54,311 nt of DNA, from contig NZ_MUME01000009.1 of assembly GCF_002155915.1 (NCBI RefSeq), positions 1 to 54,311 on the forward strand, read 5' to 3'. Below, in pieces: positions 22,902-31,495 of the stretch (positions are counted from its first letter, which is position 1; each line of letters begins with the position of its first letter). The notes below the pieces were generated by a model. That model saw only the letters and a list, made by a program, of their open reading frames with translations, did not search any database and had not been told where the DNA came from. The DNA comes from Streptomyces thermovulgaris. GTDB taxonomy: Bacteria > Actinomycetota > Actinomycetes > Streptomycetales > Streptomycetaceae. A program made the translations under genes and the position numbers.

Positions 22902-24521
22902 TCAGATGTGGCCGATTCCCGCGCCCGCCTCCGCGTTCTCCCCGCGCTTGGTGAGCAGTGCCACCAGAACGGCCACGGCCGCGATGCCGGCGGCGATGAG
23001 GGAGGCGAGGCTCATGCCGGAGATGAAGGTGTCGTGCGCGACGGAGGCGACCTTCGCGACGATCTCCTCGGGCGTTCCCTCCGGCATCGGCGGCACCACA
23101 CCGACCTGGACCGCCTCGGAGGCCCCCTCCAGCTGAGCGGGAGTGAGCGGCGGAAGTCCCGCCTTCTCCCAGTTGTCCCCCAGGGTGTTGTTCACCCGGG
23201 AGGCCATCACGGCGCCCAGCACGGCCGTACCGAGGCTGCCGCCGATCTGCATGGCGGACTGCTGCAGCCCGCCGGCCACACCGGACAGCTCCAGGGGTGC
23301 GTTGCCGACGATGACCTCGGTGGCACCGACCATGACGGGGGCCAGACCGATGCCGAGCACGACGAACCAGAGCGACATGATCCCGCTGCCCGTGTCCACC
23401 TCCAGCGTGGACAGGCCGTACATGGCGAGCGCGGTGGCGGCCATGCCGCCGGCCAGCGGAATGCGCGGGCCCAGCTTGGTGATCATGAATCCCGCGAGCG
23501 GGGAGCCGACGATCATCGCGCCGGTGAGCGGGAGAAGGTGCATGCCCGCCTCGACCGGGGTCATCCGGTGCACGTTCTGCAGATAGAAGGTGATGAAGAA
23601 CAGGCCGCCCATGAACGCGATGGCCATCAGGACCATGAGGGCCACGCCCGCGGACAGCGGTACCGAGCGGAACAGCGTCAGCGGGATCAGCGGTTCCCTC
23701 ACCTTCTTCTCCCAGAGGGCGAAGCCGCCGAAGCCGATGAGCGACAGGACGATGAACAGCCATGTCGCCCTGTCGCCCCAGCCCCACTCCGGTGCCTTGA
23801 TCAGGGCCCAGACCAGGAAGAACACGGCGACTGTGAGCAGGGCGATGCCGAGGAGGTCGAAGGAGCGCGGCGCGTTCTCGGCACGGTGGTCGAGCAGGAT
23901 CAGCACCCCCAGGGCCACGGCGAGGACGCCGACGGGCACGTTGATGAAGAACACCGACTGCCAGTTGACGTGCTCGACGAGGACCCCGCCGAGGATCGGG
24001 CCGCCGGCGGTGGAGGCACCGATGACCATGCCCCAGATGCCGAGGGCCATGTTGAGCTTCTCGGCCGGGAAGGTGGCCCGCAGCAGACCGAGCGCGGCCG
24101 GCATCAGCAGCGCGCCGAACAGTCCCTGGAAGACCCGGAAGACGATGACCATGGCGATGGTGCCGGACAGTCCGATCGCCCCGGAGGCGGCGGCGAAGCC
24201 GGCCACCCCGACGAGGAAGGTCTGCCGGTGCCCGAAGCGGTCACCGAGCTTGCCCGCGGTGATCAGGGAGACCGCGAGGGCGAGAAAGTAGGAGTTGGTG
24301 ATCCACTGGACGTCCGCGAGATTGGCGTTCAGGTCCTCGGCGATGGCCGGGTTGGCGATGGCCACGATGGTGCCGTCGAGGGCCACCATCATGACGCCCA
24401 CGGCGACGGTGATCAGGGTGGCCCACGGGCGTCCGCGCAGTCCTCGGGACGGCGCGGGACCCGCCGGAGATGCCGGAACGCTGTCTTCCGCTCCGGTCGA
24501 TTCGATGGTCTGACTAGTCAT
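22902..24521 (-). CDS. MFS DHA2-family (14-TMS) drug efflux transporter
   Basis: A 539-aa proton-driven antiporter of the EmrB/QacA type. About 14 hydrophobic helices are visible. Motif A GKLGDRFGHRQTFLVG lies between helices 2 and 3, and the family-specific MMVALDGTIVAIANPAIA (motif D1) is in helix 1. The C terminus is short and polar. The gene is divergent from a TetR regulator. Its -10 lies so close to the ATG that the message should be leaderless, and one of two TetR-type palindromes sits inside its promoter spacer. Substrate unknown. Confidence 0.95.
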   Translation of the reverse strand: MTSQTIESTGAEDSVPASPAGPAPSRGLRGRPWATLITVAVGVMMVALDGTIVAIANPAIAEDLNANLADVQWITNSYFLALAVSLITAGKLGDRFGHRQTFLVGVAGFAAASGAIGLSGTIAMVIVFRVFQGLFGALLMPAALGLLRATFPAEKLNMALGIWGMVIGASTAGGPILGGVLVEHVNWQSVFFINVPVGVLAVALGVLILLDHRAENAPRSFDLLGIALLTVAVFFLVWALIKAPEWGWGDRATWLFIVLSLIGFGGFALWEKKVREPLIPLTLFRSVPLSAGVALMVLMAIAFMGGLFFITFYLQNVHRMTPVEAGMHLLPLTGAMIVGSPLAGFMITKLGPRIPLAGGMAATALAMYGLSTLEVDTGSGIMSLWFVVLGIGLAPVMVGATEVIVGNAPLELSGVAGGLQQSAMQIGGSLGTAVLGAVMASRVNNTLGDNWEKAGLPPLTPAQLEGASEAVQVGVVPPMPEGTPEEIVAKVASVAHDTFISGMSLASLIAAGIAAVAVLVALLTKRGENAEAGAGIGHI

Positions 24522-24528
24522 AATTTGA

Positions 24529-24557
24529 AGCTAATGACAGTCACTGACAATCGACAA
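24529..24557 (-). promoter_or_regulatory. Leaderless promoter of the efflux gene
   Basis: Read leftward, TTGTCG (24552-24557) and TTAGCT (24529-24534) are separated by exactly 17 bp. Transcription would begin at about 24521-24523, at the ATG itself, and there is no Shine-Dalgarno sequence. Operator site 1 occupies the spacer. Confidence 0.6.
24535..24549. promoter_or_regulatory. TetR operator, site 1
   Basis: TGACAGTCACTGACA is an imperfect palindrome (GACAGT-C-ACTGAC core) that exactly fills part of the -35/-10 spacer of the efflux promoter, so bound repressor would block RNA polymerase. Confidence 0.65.
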
Positions 24558-24569
24558 ACGCTTTCATCC

Positions 24570-24582
24570 GTCAGTAACTGAC
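24570..24582. promoter_or_regulatory. TetR operator, site 2
   Basis: GTCAGTAACTGAC is a perfect palindrome about a central A, and matches site 1 in the CAGT-n-ACTG core. The centre is 34 bp from that of site 1 and lies on the tetR side, consistent with autoregulation. Confidence 0.65.
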
Positions 24583-24650
24583 TGATCACTCCCCTGTAGT
24601 CTGAGCGGGGGAACCGGTGAGCAGTGCGGGGAAAGGGGCCGGGGAGCTCC

Positions 24651-25334
24651 ATGAGGACGGCGGAGACCGCCGGGAAGGCGTCACGGACGCTGTCGTCGCG
24701 TCCGGGGCTGCGCGAGCGCAAGAAACAGCGCACCAGGGACGCGCTGCTGCGGTCCGCCCTCGAGCTGTTCACCACCCAGGGATACGAACGCACGACGGTC
24801 GACGAGATCGCCGAGGCCGTCGACGTCTCCCCGCGCACCTTCTTCCGCTACTTCGGCGGCAAGGAGGACGCCGCCCTCGCCGTGCACGGGATGGCGGAGG
24901 AGCACTTCGTCGCATCGCTGCGCGCCCGCCCGCCCGAGGAGCCCCCGCTGGAGGCGCTGCGCCGGGCGGTGCTGGAGAGCTGGGACACCATCAGCGACGC
25001 CGTGGTGGCCGTCGTCCCCGTGGAGCTGTTCCTGCGCATGTTCCGGGTGATCGAGTCGACGCCGGTCCTGCTGGCCGCGTATCTGCGCCGCTCGGCGGAG
25101 ACCGAGGAGCAGATCGCGCGCCTGCTCGCCGAGCGCGAGGGCCTGGACGTGGACGCCGATCCCCGGCCGCGGCTGGCGGTGGCCGTCTTCGGCGCGGTGA
25201 TGCGGGTGACGACCCGTCAGTGGAGCGCGGACGAGAACGGCGGCCTGGAGGCGATACGGGAACTCGCCGCCGCACATCTCGACCAGGTGGGGCCGGCGCT
25301 CACCGGGAACTGGCGTACACCCGCCCGGTCCTGA
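24651..25334 (+). CDS. TetR-family transcriptional regulator
   Basis: A 227-aa regulator. ATG 24651 has GGGGAG five nt upstream; an in-frame GTG at 24624 is less well supported. The N-terminal helix-turn-helix is classic: RERKKQRTRDALLRSALELF, then TTVDEIAEAVDVSPRTFFRYF with recognition helix VSPRTFFRYFGGK (about 55-68). The C-terminal ligand domain resembles the MftR/SCO-type TetR_C group with a Trp-containing end. It is divergent from the efflux gene and likely represses both through the two palindromes. Confidence 0.93.
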   Translation: MRTAETAGKASRTLSSRPGLRERKKQRTRDALLRSALELFTTQGYERTTVDEIAEAVDVSPRTFFRYFGGKEDAALAVHGMAEEHFVASLRARPPEEPPLEALRRAVLESWDTISDAVVAVVPVELFLRMFRVIESTPVLLAAYLRRSAETEEQIARLLAEREGLDVDADPRPRLAVAVFGAVMRVTTRQWSADENGGLEAIRELAAAHLDQVGPALTGNWRTPARS

Positions 25335-25443
25335 GCAGGCGTACGGACGGCGCACGGTCCAGGACGCCCCCGCGCGATCCCAAACGTGATTCCTGCCACT
25401 CGGCCGTCCCGAGACCGTCTCGTTCTCCTAATGTGTCCTCCCA

Positions 25444-26661
25444 GTGATTTCCTTCGAGACCTCCCCCCACCTCACCGTCTGGCGTGCCCTGCTCGCGCTG
25501 GCCGTGGTCTTCGTGATGCTGGCCACCACCGGCTGGAGCGCCGTGCGCGGCCACCGCGCGACCACCGCCCTGCAGGCGTCCCTGTCCGCATGGGAGAACG
25601 GCCGGCTGCACGGCCACCGGCTGCCCGCCCCGGACTCGTCCCCCGCCCGGCTGAGCCGCTTCTTCGCCTCGCTCAGCGCGCAGGACCGCAGCCGGCTCGC
25701 CCGCCGCTATCCGCTCGCGGTCGGCAATATGAACGGCGCTCCGGTCAAGCTGCGTTACCAGGCCAACCGCATCGCGCTCCGCCAGGCGCGCGAGGCCGAG
25801 CTGAGGCGCATGCGCGACAGCCGGCTCACCCCGGCCGGGCTGCAGGAGGCCGGCCGCCGTGTGCACCGCTACACGATGCTGATGGCGAAGGACCGGCAGA
25901 TCCTCGCCTTCGACCCCGAGGGCACCGGCCGCGTCGCCGAGGTCTTCGGCGATCTGCGCACGGCGGAGCGGATCTCCGTCGTCGTCCCCGGCGTCGACAC
26001 CGATCTGCTCACCTTCCAGAGGACCTACCGGCCGTACTCGGCACCGCACGGCATGGCGAAGGCGCTGTACTCGGCCGAGCGCACGGCGGCCCCCGGCATG
26101 CGCACGGCCGTGATCGCCTGGGCCGACTACACCGCGCCCAGCGGGATCGGCATGGACGCGGCCACGGCGATGCGCGCCAAGGAGGGCGCCGTCCGGCTGA
26201 ACAGGCTGCTGCACGGGCTGCCCGGCGTCTCCCCCGTGGCGCTGTTCTGCCACAGCTACGGCTCGGTGGTGTGCGGCCTCGCCGCGCGCGGGCTGCCGCA
26301 CCGGGTGTCCGACATAGCGGTGGCCGCCAGCCCCGGCATGCGGGTGGACAAGGTCTCCCAACTGCGCACCTCCGCCCGGGTGTGGGCGATGCGGGACGCC
26401 ACCGACTGGATCCGGGACGTGCCCTACCTGGAGTTCGGCGGGCTCGGCCACGGCGCCGACCCGGTCTCCCCGGCGTTCGGGGCACGGGTGCTGTCGGCAC
26501 GGGGCGCGAAGGGCCACGCCGGCTATTTCGAGCCGGGCACCGACAGCCTGACCAACCTCGCCGGGATCGGGGTCGGCGCCTACGACTCGGTGCGGTGCGC
26601 CCATGGCGACGACAGGTGCCGGGCGGATTTGTCCGGTGCATCGGCGGCCGGACGCGCTTGA
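25444..26661 (+). CDS. DUF1023 alpha/beta hydrolase, membrane-anchored
   Basis: A 405-aa protein. GTG 25444. One N-terminal hydrophobic segment (ALLALAVVFVMLATTGWSAV) makes it an exported or anchored protein. The DUF1023 domain (about 150-375) has VVVPGVDTDLLTF, AWADYTAP, the nucleophile elbow FCHSYGSVVCG (Ser in H-S-Y-G) and GHAGYF with the likely catalytic His. A long helical N-terminal region precedes it. Family members are extracellular hydrolases of unknown substrate. It lies 109 bp after tetR on the same strand. Confidence 0.88.
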   Translation: MISFETSPHLTVWRALLALAVVFVMLATTGWSAVRGHRATTALQASLSAWENGRLHGHRLPAPDSSPARLSRFFASLSAQDRSRLARRYPLAVGNMNGAPVKLRYQANRIALRQAREAELRRMRDSRLTPAGLQEAGRRVHRYTMLMAKDRQILAFDPEGTGRVAEVFGDLRTAERISVVVPGVDTDLLTFQRTYRPYSAPHGMAKALYSAERTAAPGMRTAVIAWADYTAPSGIGMDAATAMRAKEGAVRLNRLLHGLPGVSPVALFCHSYGSVVCGLAARGLPHRVSDIAVAASPGMRVDKVSQLRTSARVWAMRDATDWIRDVPYLEFGGLGHGADPVSPAFGARVLSARGAKGHAGYFEPGTDSLTNLAGIGVGAYDSVRCAHGDDRCRADLSGASAAGRA

Positions 26662-26728
26662 GGACAGCAGGAAGTGCGGTCCGTGCGGGGAGGGACGAAG
26701 CGGCCCGCACCCCCCTACGATGAGCCGT

Positions 26729-27589
26729 ATGGGTGACGTACTGGCCGGATTTCACGCTGCCTGGGAGTTCGAGTCCGACTCCGTGCTCATCCGCTACGAA
26801 CGGGGGATTCGAACGCCAAAGCTCTTCCAGGTCCTCGGCACCCGCCGGATTCCGCTGGCGGCGCTCGAGGGCGTGACGCTCACCGCGGGCAGACGCGGCA
26901 CGGTGGTCCTGCGCGCCGAGCCCAGGCCCGGCGCCGATCCGCTGATGGAGGCGGCCGACGGGCAGCTCAAGGAGAACCACGACCCGTACCGCCTGGTGCT
27001 GCCGGCCGAACGGGAGACGCTCGCCGAGTACTACGCCGACGAGCTGCGCGCGCGTCTCACCGAGAGCGGTCCGGCCGACCGCCACCTGGTGGCGCCGCCC
27101 GCGGCACCGCTCCAGTTCAAGGCATACGACGGGAAGGCGTCCTTCGACGGGACGACGGTGAGCTTCCGCTGGTTCTGGACGGGGGCGTCCTCGGCCAAGT
27201 GGAAGGCCGGCGACCAGAGGTTCTCCGTGGCCGAACTGGGCGGGGTGGAGTGGCGCTCGCCGGAGCTGTTCGAGGGACATCTGCGGCTGCTGCCCCGTGA
27301 CGCCGACGCCGCCGCACGGCCGGCGCAGCCGGACCAGGACCCGGCCTCGGTGGTGTTCGGCCTCGGCTACGGCGCGGTCCACGAGTCCCTGCCGTTCGCG
27401 GCGGCCGTCCTGGCCGCGATCCGGTCGGCGAGCCCCCCGGCCCCGGTCACGGCCGCGGTCACGGCTCCGCGCCGCGACCCCGCGGACATCGCGGAACGCA
27501 TCCGCCGTCTGGGAGAGCTCCACCAGGCGGGGCTGGTGACGGACGAGGAGTTCTCGGTGAAGAAGGCGGAACTGCTCGCCGAGCTGTGA
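26729..27589 (+). CDS. DUF4429 protein with C-terminal SHOCT domain
   Basis: A 286-aa soluble protein. It has two DUF4429-like PH-fold halves: an N-terminal half with GVTLTAGRRGTVVLRAEP, and the second beginning FKAYDGKASFDGTTVSFRW. The C terminus DIAERIRRLGELHQAGLVTDEEF is a SHOCT oligomerisation motif. ATG 26729 (MGDVLAGF) or ATG 26720 (three residues longer) could start translation; neither has a clear Shine-Dalgarno. Function unknown; such proteins are common cytoplasmic or membrane-associated stress proteins in actinobacteria. Confidence 0.82.
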   Translation: MGDVLAGFHAAWEFESDSVLIRYERGIRTPKLFQVLGTRRIPLAALEGVTLTAGRRGTVVLRAEPRPGADPLMEAADGQLKENHDPYRLVLPAERETLAEYYADELRARLTESGPADRHLVAPPAAPLQFKAYDGKASFDGTTVSFRWFWTGASSAKWKAGDQRFSVAELGGVEWRSPELFEGHLRLLPRDADAAARPAQPDQDPASVVFGLGYGAVHESLPFAAAVLAAIRSASPPAPVTAAVTAPRRDPADIAERIRRLGELHQAGLVTDEEFSVKKAELLAEL

Positions 27590-27617
27590 CCGGGGCGGCG
27601 CGGGCCGGGCGGTTCTC

Positions 27618-28634
27618 CTACTCCCGTCCCGCCGAGGTCAGCGACATGTCGGGATACCGGTCGCCGACCACCCGCCCGGCGATCGGCTCCAGCAAGGACA
27701 GCTCCTCCTCGGTCAGGACGATCCGCGTCGCCGCCACGTTCTCCTCCACCCGGCTCGGCCTGCGCGTGCCCGGAATCTGGACGACCGGCAGCCCGTGCAC
27801 GGAGGCCCGCTGCTGCACCCAGGCCAGCGCGATCTGCGCGAGCGAGGCCCCGTGGGCGGAGGCGACCGCACGGATCGGCTCCAGCAGCGCCGCGTTGGCG
27901 GCCGCGTTCTCCCCCCGGTAGCGGGGCATGGTGCGCCGGAAGTCGTCGCCGGTCAGCTCCTTCTCCGCGTGGACGAAGCCCCCGGTCAAAAACCCTCGCC
28001 CCAGCGGTGAGTACGGCACCAGCGCCACTCCCAGCTCGGCCGCCGCCGGCACCACGTGCGCCTCGATGTCCCGGCTGAACAGCGACCACTCCGACTGCAC
28101 GGCGGCGATCGGGTGCACGGCGTGCGCGGCCCGCAGTTCCTCGGCGGTGACCTCGCTCAGCCCCAGGTGCTTGACCTTCCCCTCGCGCACCAGGTCGGCC
28201 ATGATCCCGACGGTCTCCTCGATCGGGACGTTCACGTCGCGCCGGTGCATGTAGTAGAGGTCGATCACGTCGACGTCCAGGCGCTTCAGGCTCGCCTCGA
28301 CGGCCTGCCGGATGTACGGCGGGTCGTTCCGGATGATCCGCCTGGTCGGGTCGTCCGGCGGGACCACCAGCCCGAACTTGGTGGCGATCACGACCTCGTC
28401 CCGGTGCGCCTTGAGGAACGGTGCGAGGAACCGCTCGTTCTCGCCGTTCCCGTAGGCGTCCGCGGTGTCGTAGAGCGTGACGCCCAGTTCCAGGGCCCGC
28501 TCCAGGGTGGCACGGGACTCCTCGGCGTCCGAGGGGCCGTAGGCGAAGCTCATGCCCATGCAGCCGAGGCCCTGGATGCCGACCTCGGGTCCGCTCTCGC
28601 CCAGCCGTACCGTCGGAATCCTGCTGTCGGTCAT
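27618..28634 (-). CDS. Aldo/keto reductase
   Basis: A 338-aa NADPH-dependent TIM-barrel oxidoreductase of the AKR11/13-like group (YghZ/PhdYeN type). The catalytic tetrad is visible: Asp and Tyr in LYDTADAYGNGENE, Lys in IATKFG, and His in DLYYMHRRD. The cofactor-binding end PGTRRPSRVEENVAA lies near the C terminus. Its start overlaps the stop of the upstream merR gene by 4 nt (ATGA), so the two are translationally coupled and the enzyme is likely induced by the MerR regulator. Confidence 0.95.
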   Translation of the reverse strand: MTDSRIPTVRLGESGPEVGIQGLGCMGMSFAYGPSDAEESRATLERALELGVTLYDTADAYGNGENERFLAPFLKAHRDEVVIATKFGLVVPPDDPTRRIIRNDPPYIRQAVEASLKRLDVDVIDLYYMHRRDVNVPIEETVGIMADLVREGKVKHLGLSEVTAEELRAAHAVHPIAAVQSEWSLFSRDIEAHVVPAAAELGVALVPYSPLGRGFLTGGFVHAEKELTGDDFRRTMPRYRGENAAANAALLEPIRAVASAHGASLAQIALAWVQQRASVHGLPVVQIPGTRRPSRVEENVAATRIVLTEEELSLLEPIAGRVVGDRYPDMSLTSAGRE

Positions 28635-29158
28635 CGCGTCGCGTTCCTCTTCTCTTTTTCCTTCTCTTCGTGGTGACGTACGGCGTCCGCGCAGGAACCG
28701 ATCTTGCGGTCCAGTACCGCGAGCGTGTCCTGGAGTTCGCCGATCCGGGCCAGGACGTCCCGGCGGGTCGCCTGGAGCAGCGCGTACCGCTCGGCGTAGG
28801 TGCTCTCGCCCTCGCGCACCAGCTCCGCGTACCTGACCATGTCGGCGACCGGCATCCCGGTCAGCCGCAGCTTGCCGACGAGGTCCAGCCAGTCCAGGTC
28901 GCGGTTGGTGTAGCGGCGCTGCCCGGTGTGCGAACGGTCGACGTGGGCCAACAGGCCGATCCGCTCGTACCAGCGCAGGGTGTGGGCCGTCAGACCGGTG
29001 AGAGCGGCGACCTCGCTGATGGTGTAGCTGTCCTGCCCGTCGGGGCGCGGGAGCCGCGGTGGTCTGAAGCAGAGGCCGGTACGGGCGGGGGCCTGCTCGG
29101 TCTCCTCGGTGGTCACGGTCTCCTCGGTGGTCACGGCCGTGCTCTGCGTCGCCGTCAT
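28631..29158 (-). CDS. MerR-family transcriptional regulator
   Basis: A 175-aa regulator. A Thr/Glu-rich N-terminal extension of about 43 residues precedes the winged helix YTISEVAALTGLTAHTLRWYERIGLL (about 45-70) with RRYTNRDLDWLDLVGKLRLTGM. A dimerising coiled coil (ERYALLQATRRDVLARIGEL) and a charged KEKEKR tail follow. A single Cys (C164-like, GSCADAV) could sense ligand, but no metal-binding Cys pair is seen. The start ATG 29158 is probably leaderless. It is first gene of a bicistron with the aldo/keto reductase. Confidence 0.93.
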   Translation of the reverse strand: MTATQSTAVTTEETVTTEETEQAPARTGLCFRPPRLPRPDGQDSYTISEVAALTGLTAHTLRWYERIGLLAHVDRSHTGQRRYTNRDLDWLDLVGKLRLTGMPVADMVRYAELVREGESTYAERYALLQATRRDVLARIGELQDTLAVLDRKIGSCADAVRHHEEKEKEKRNATR

Positions 29159-29165
29159 GGCCTTC

Positions 29166-29196
29166 ACGCTAGGAAGTTGGAGTGCACTCCAAGCAA
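29166..29196 (-). promoter_or_regulatory. MerR-type promoter with 19-bp spacer and palindromic operator
   Basis: Read leftward, -35 TTGCTT (29191-29196) and -10 TAGCGT (29166-29171) are 19 bp apart. The perfect 16-bp palindrome TTGGAGTGCACTCCAA (29177-29192) lies in the spacer. The long spacer with operator inside is the MerR activation architecture. The start site would fall at about 29160, so the merR message is leaderless or nearly so. Confidence 0.75.
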
Positions 29197-29261
29197 GCCG
29201 AATCCGGGAGGTGGCCGAAAAGCAGGGGTGCGGGGCGGGCGCGGTGGCTACCGTGCAGGCC

Positions 29262-29732
29262 ATGGGTCTCGTACGACGTGCGGAGTCCGAGGACGCCGAG
29301 GAAGTGCTGCGGCTGCGCCAGGTGATGCTCGACTCGGTGCCCGGTGCGGACACCTCCACGCACTGGCAGACCGATGCCCTGCCCGCCCTGCGCGCGAAGC
29401 TGGCCGAGAAGGACGGGGACTTCGTGGCGTACGTCGTGGACCACCCGGAGCGGCCGGGGGCGCTGGCCGCTGTGGCGGCGGGCACGATCGAGTACCGGAT
29501 CGGCTGGCCGGGCAATCCCCTCGGCGCGGTCGGGTACGTCTTCAGCGTCGCGACGGACCCCGGCGCCCGCCGCCGCGGGTATGCGCGCGCGTGCATGGAG
29601 ACGCTGCTCGACTGGTTCCGCAAGCGCGGCGCCGACCGGGTGCGGCTCACCGCGTCCGCCGAGGGCGCACCGCTGTACGCCTCCCTCGGCTTCCGGCCCA
29701 AGCCCGACCCGCTGCTGGAGCTGCACCTGTGA
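29262..29732 (+). CDS. GNAT-family N-acetyltransferase
   Basis: A 156-aa acetyl-CoA-dependent acyltransferase. Motif A GYVFSVATDPGARRRGYARA holds the R/Q-x-x-G-x-G/A pyrophosphate loop (RRRGYA) after beta-4. The end PLYASLGFRP is the usual beta-6/7 signature. The substrate cannot be inferred. It lies 18 bp upstream of the serine hydrolase gene, so co-transcription is likely. Confidence 0.9.
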   Translation: MGLVRRAESEDAEEVLRLRQVMLDSVPGADTSTHWQTDALPALRAKLAEKDGDFVAYVVDHPERPGALAAVAAGTIEYRIGWPGNPLGAVGYVFSVATDPGARRRGYARACMETLLDWFRKRGADRVRLTASAEGAPLYASLGFRPKPDPLLELHL

Positions 29733-29750
29733 GCGCTTAGGCTCGATGCC

Positions 29751-30569
29751 ATGTCGTTGAAGAGTCTGGCGTCGATCGAGAACTGGCCGGTCCCCACCGC
29801 CGCGGCGGGCGTGGTCCGCGCGGACGGCACGGTCCTGGGCACCCACGGACCCACCGACCGGCGTTTCCCCCTCGCCTCGGTCACCAAGCCACTGGCGGCC
29901 TACGCCGTGCTCGTGGCGTACGAGGAGGGCGCGATCGACCTGGACGAGCCGGCCGGCCCGCCCGGCGCGACCGTCCGCCATCTGCTCGCCCACACCTCGG
30001 GCCTGGCCTTCGACGAGCACCGGGTGGTGGCCCCGCCCGGCGAGCGGCGGCTGTACTCCAACGCCGGCATCGAACAGCTCGGCGACCATGTGGCGAAGGC
30101 GACGGACATCCCGTTCGCGGAGTACCTGCGCCAGGCGGTCCTGGAGCCGCTGGGCATGACCCGGACGACCCTGGACGGCTCCCCGGCCAAGGACGCGGTC
30201 TCGACGGTCGACGACCTGCTCCGCTTCGCCGCCGAGGTCCAGGCCCCGCGCCTGCTGGACCCCCGCACGGTCGCCGAGGCGATGACGGTCCAGTTCCCCG
30301 GCACCAAGGGCGTCCTGCCGGGCTACGGCCACCAGAACCCCAACGACTGGGGTCTCGGCTTCGAGATCCGCGGCTCCAAGTCCCCTCACTGGACCGGTGC
30401 TTCCTCCTCCCCCCGCACCTTCGGCCACTTCGGCCAGTCGGGCACGTTCCTGTGGATCGACCCGGACGCGAGGGCGGCCTGCGTGGCACTGACGGACCGC
30501 GCGTTCGGCCCGTGGGCGGTCGAGGCATGGCCGCCGTTCACGGACGGGGTCCTGGCGGAGCTGCGCTGA
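29751..30569 (+). CDS. Beta-lactamase-fold serine hydrolase
   Basis: A 272-aa class C beta-lactamase/D-Ala-D-Ala carboxypeptidase-like protein. S43-V-T-K46 is the SxxK nucleophile motif, RRLYSNAG supplies YxN (about 102), and HFGQSG near 225 replaces KTG. There is no signal peptide, so it is cytoplasmic. The role (esterase or peptidase) is unknown. It lies immediately after the GNAT gene. Confidence 0.88.
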   Translation: MSLKSLASIENWPVPTAAAGVVRADGTVLGTHGPTDRRFPLASVTKPLAAYAVLVAYEEGAIDLDEPAGPPGATVRHLLAHTSGLAFDEHRVVAPPGERRLYSNAGIEQLGDHVAKATDIPFAEYLRQAVLEPLGMTRTTLDGSPAKDAVSTVDDLLRFAAEVQAPRLLDPRTVAEAMTVQFPGTKGVLPGYGHQNPNDWGLGFEIRGSKSPHWTGASSSPRTFGHFGQSGTFLWIDPDARAACVALTDRAFGPWAVEAWPPFTDGVLAELR

Positions 30570-30736
30570 GACCGCCGGCCGGGCATGCGCACCGCCCGTG
30601 TCCCCGCCCCGCCGGGCGGACGGTGACGCCCCGGCAGCGGCTTCCGGCCGCCCCTCGAGCCGGACGGACGTACCGGCCGGCGCGCCGCGACAGCCTCACG
30701 GGCAAACCGGACAACCCGGTCGCGGGACCGGCCCGT

Positions 30737-31399
30737 TCACCCGGCCCGCATCTCCCACATCAGCAGCTCCGCGGCCGTCACGCCCACCGCCTCCAGGCCC
30801 TGGGCGCCGGTGATCCGCGCCGCGTCCCCCGGGCCCAACCGGTCCTCGCCCAGGCGCACTTCGCCCCGTACGACATGGATGTACACATATGCCGCATCCG
30901 GTACCGCCGTCCGCTCCCCCGCCGCCGGACGGCGGACATGGAGCCGGGCACCGGCCTCGGGGACGTCGTACGGGGCGGAGTCGCCGACACCGCGGACGAG
31001 TTCGTAGCGGGGGGCGCCGCCGGGCCGCAGCGGGGTGAGCCACATCTGGACGAAGGTCACCGGCGCGCCGGTGCCGTTGCGTTCCACGTGGCGGACGCCG
31101 TCCGCCGCGCTCAGGTGCTGGAGGTCGCCGGGGCGGACCACTGTCTCGTGGCCCGTGGAGTCGCGGTGGGTCAGTTCGCCCTCGACGACCCAGGTGACGA
31201 TCTCCGTGTGGCTGTGCGGATGCTCGTCGAAGCCCGCACCGGGGGCCAGTCGCTCCTCGTTGCAGGCGATGAGGGCGCCGAAGCGAAGATTGTCCGGATC
31301 GTAGTGGGGGCCGAAGGAGAAGGCGTGCCAGGAGGTGATCCCGGCCGCCGCGTCACCGCCCCGGTAACGCTCTGCCGCGCGCCGTACTTCCGTCGTCAC
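30737..31399 (-). CDS. Pirin-family protein
   Basis: A 220-aa bicupin. The N-terminal cupin has FDEHPHSHTEIVTWVVEGEL with the His/His/Glu metal ligands; the remaining His is in RHVERNG. The C-terminal half (YVYIHVVRGEVRLGEDRLGPGDAARI) is the second cupin. Pirins bind Fe(II); some are quercetin dioxygenase-like or redox regulators. The start may be GTG 31399 or GTG 31408 (three residues longer, near GGGGG). It is convergent with the serine hydrolase and divergent from fasR. Confidence 0.87.
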   Translation of the reverse strand: MTTEVRRAAERYRGGDAAAGITSWHAFSFGPHYDPDNLRFGALIACNEERLAPGAGFDEHPHSHTEIVTWVVEGELTHRDSTGHETVVRPGDLQHLSAADGVRHVERNGTGAPVTFVQMWLTPLRPGGAPRYELVRGVGDSAPYDVPEAGARLHVRRPAAGERTAVPDAAYVYIHVVRGEVRLGEDRLGPGDAARITGAQGLEAVGVTAAELLMWEMRAG

Positions 31400-31495
31400 A
31401 CGAACCACCGTAGCCCCCGGCCCCGAAGCCCCGAGGAGGCCCCAGTGGCGACCCGGCGGCACGCGCACGCATCCGGATGAGGCAGGCTTGTCACC

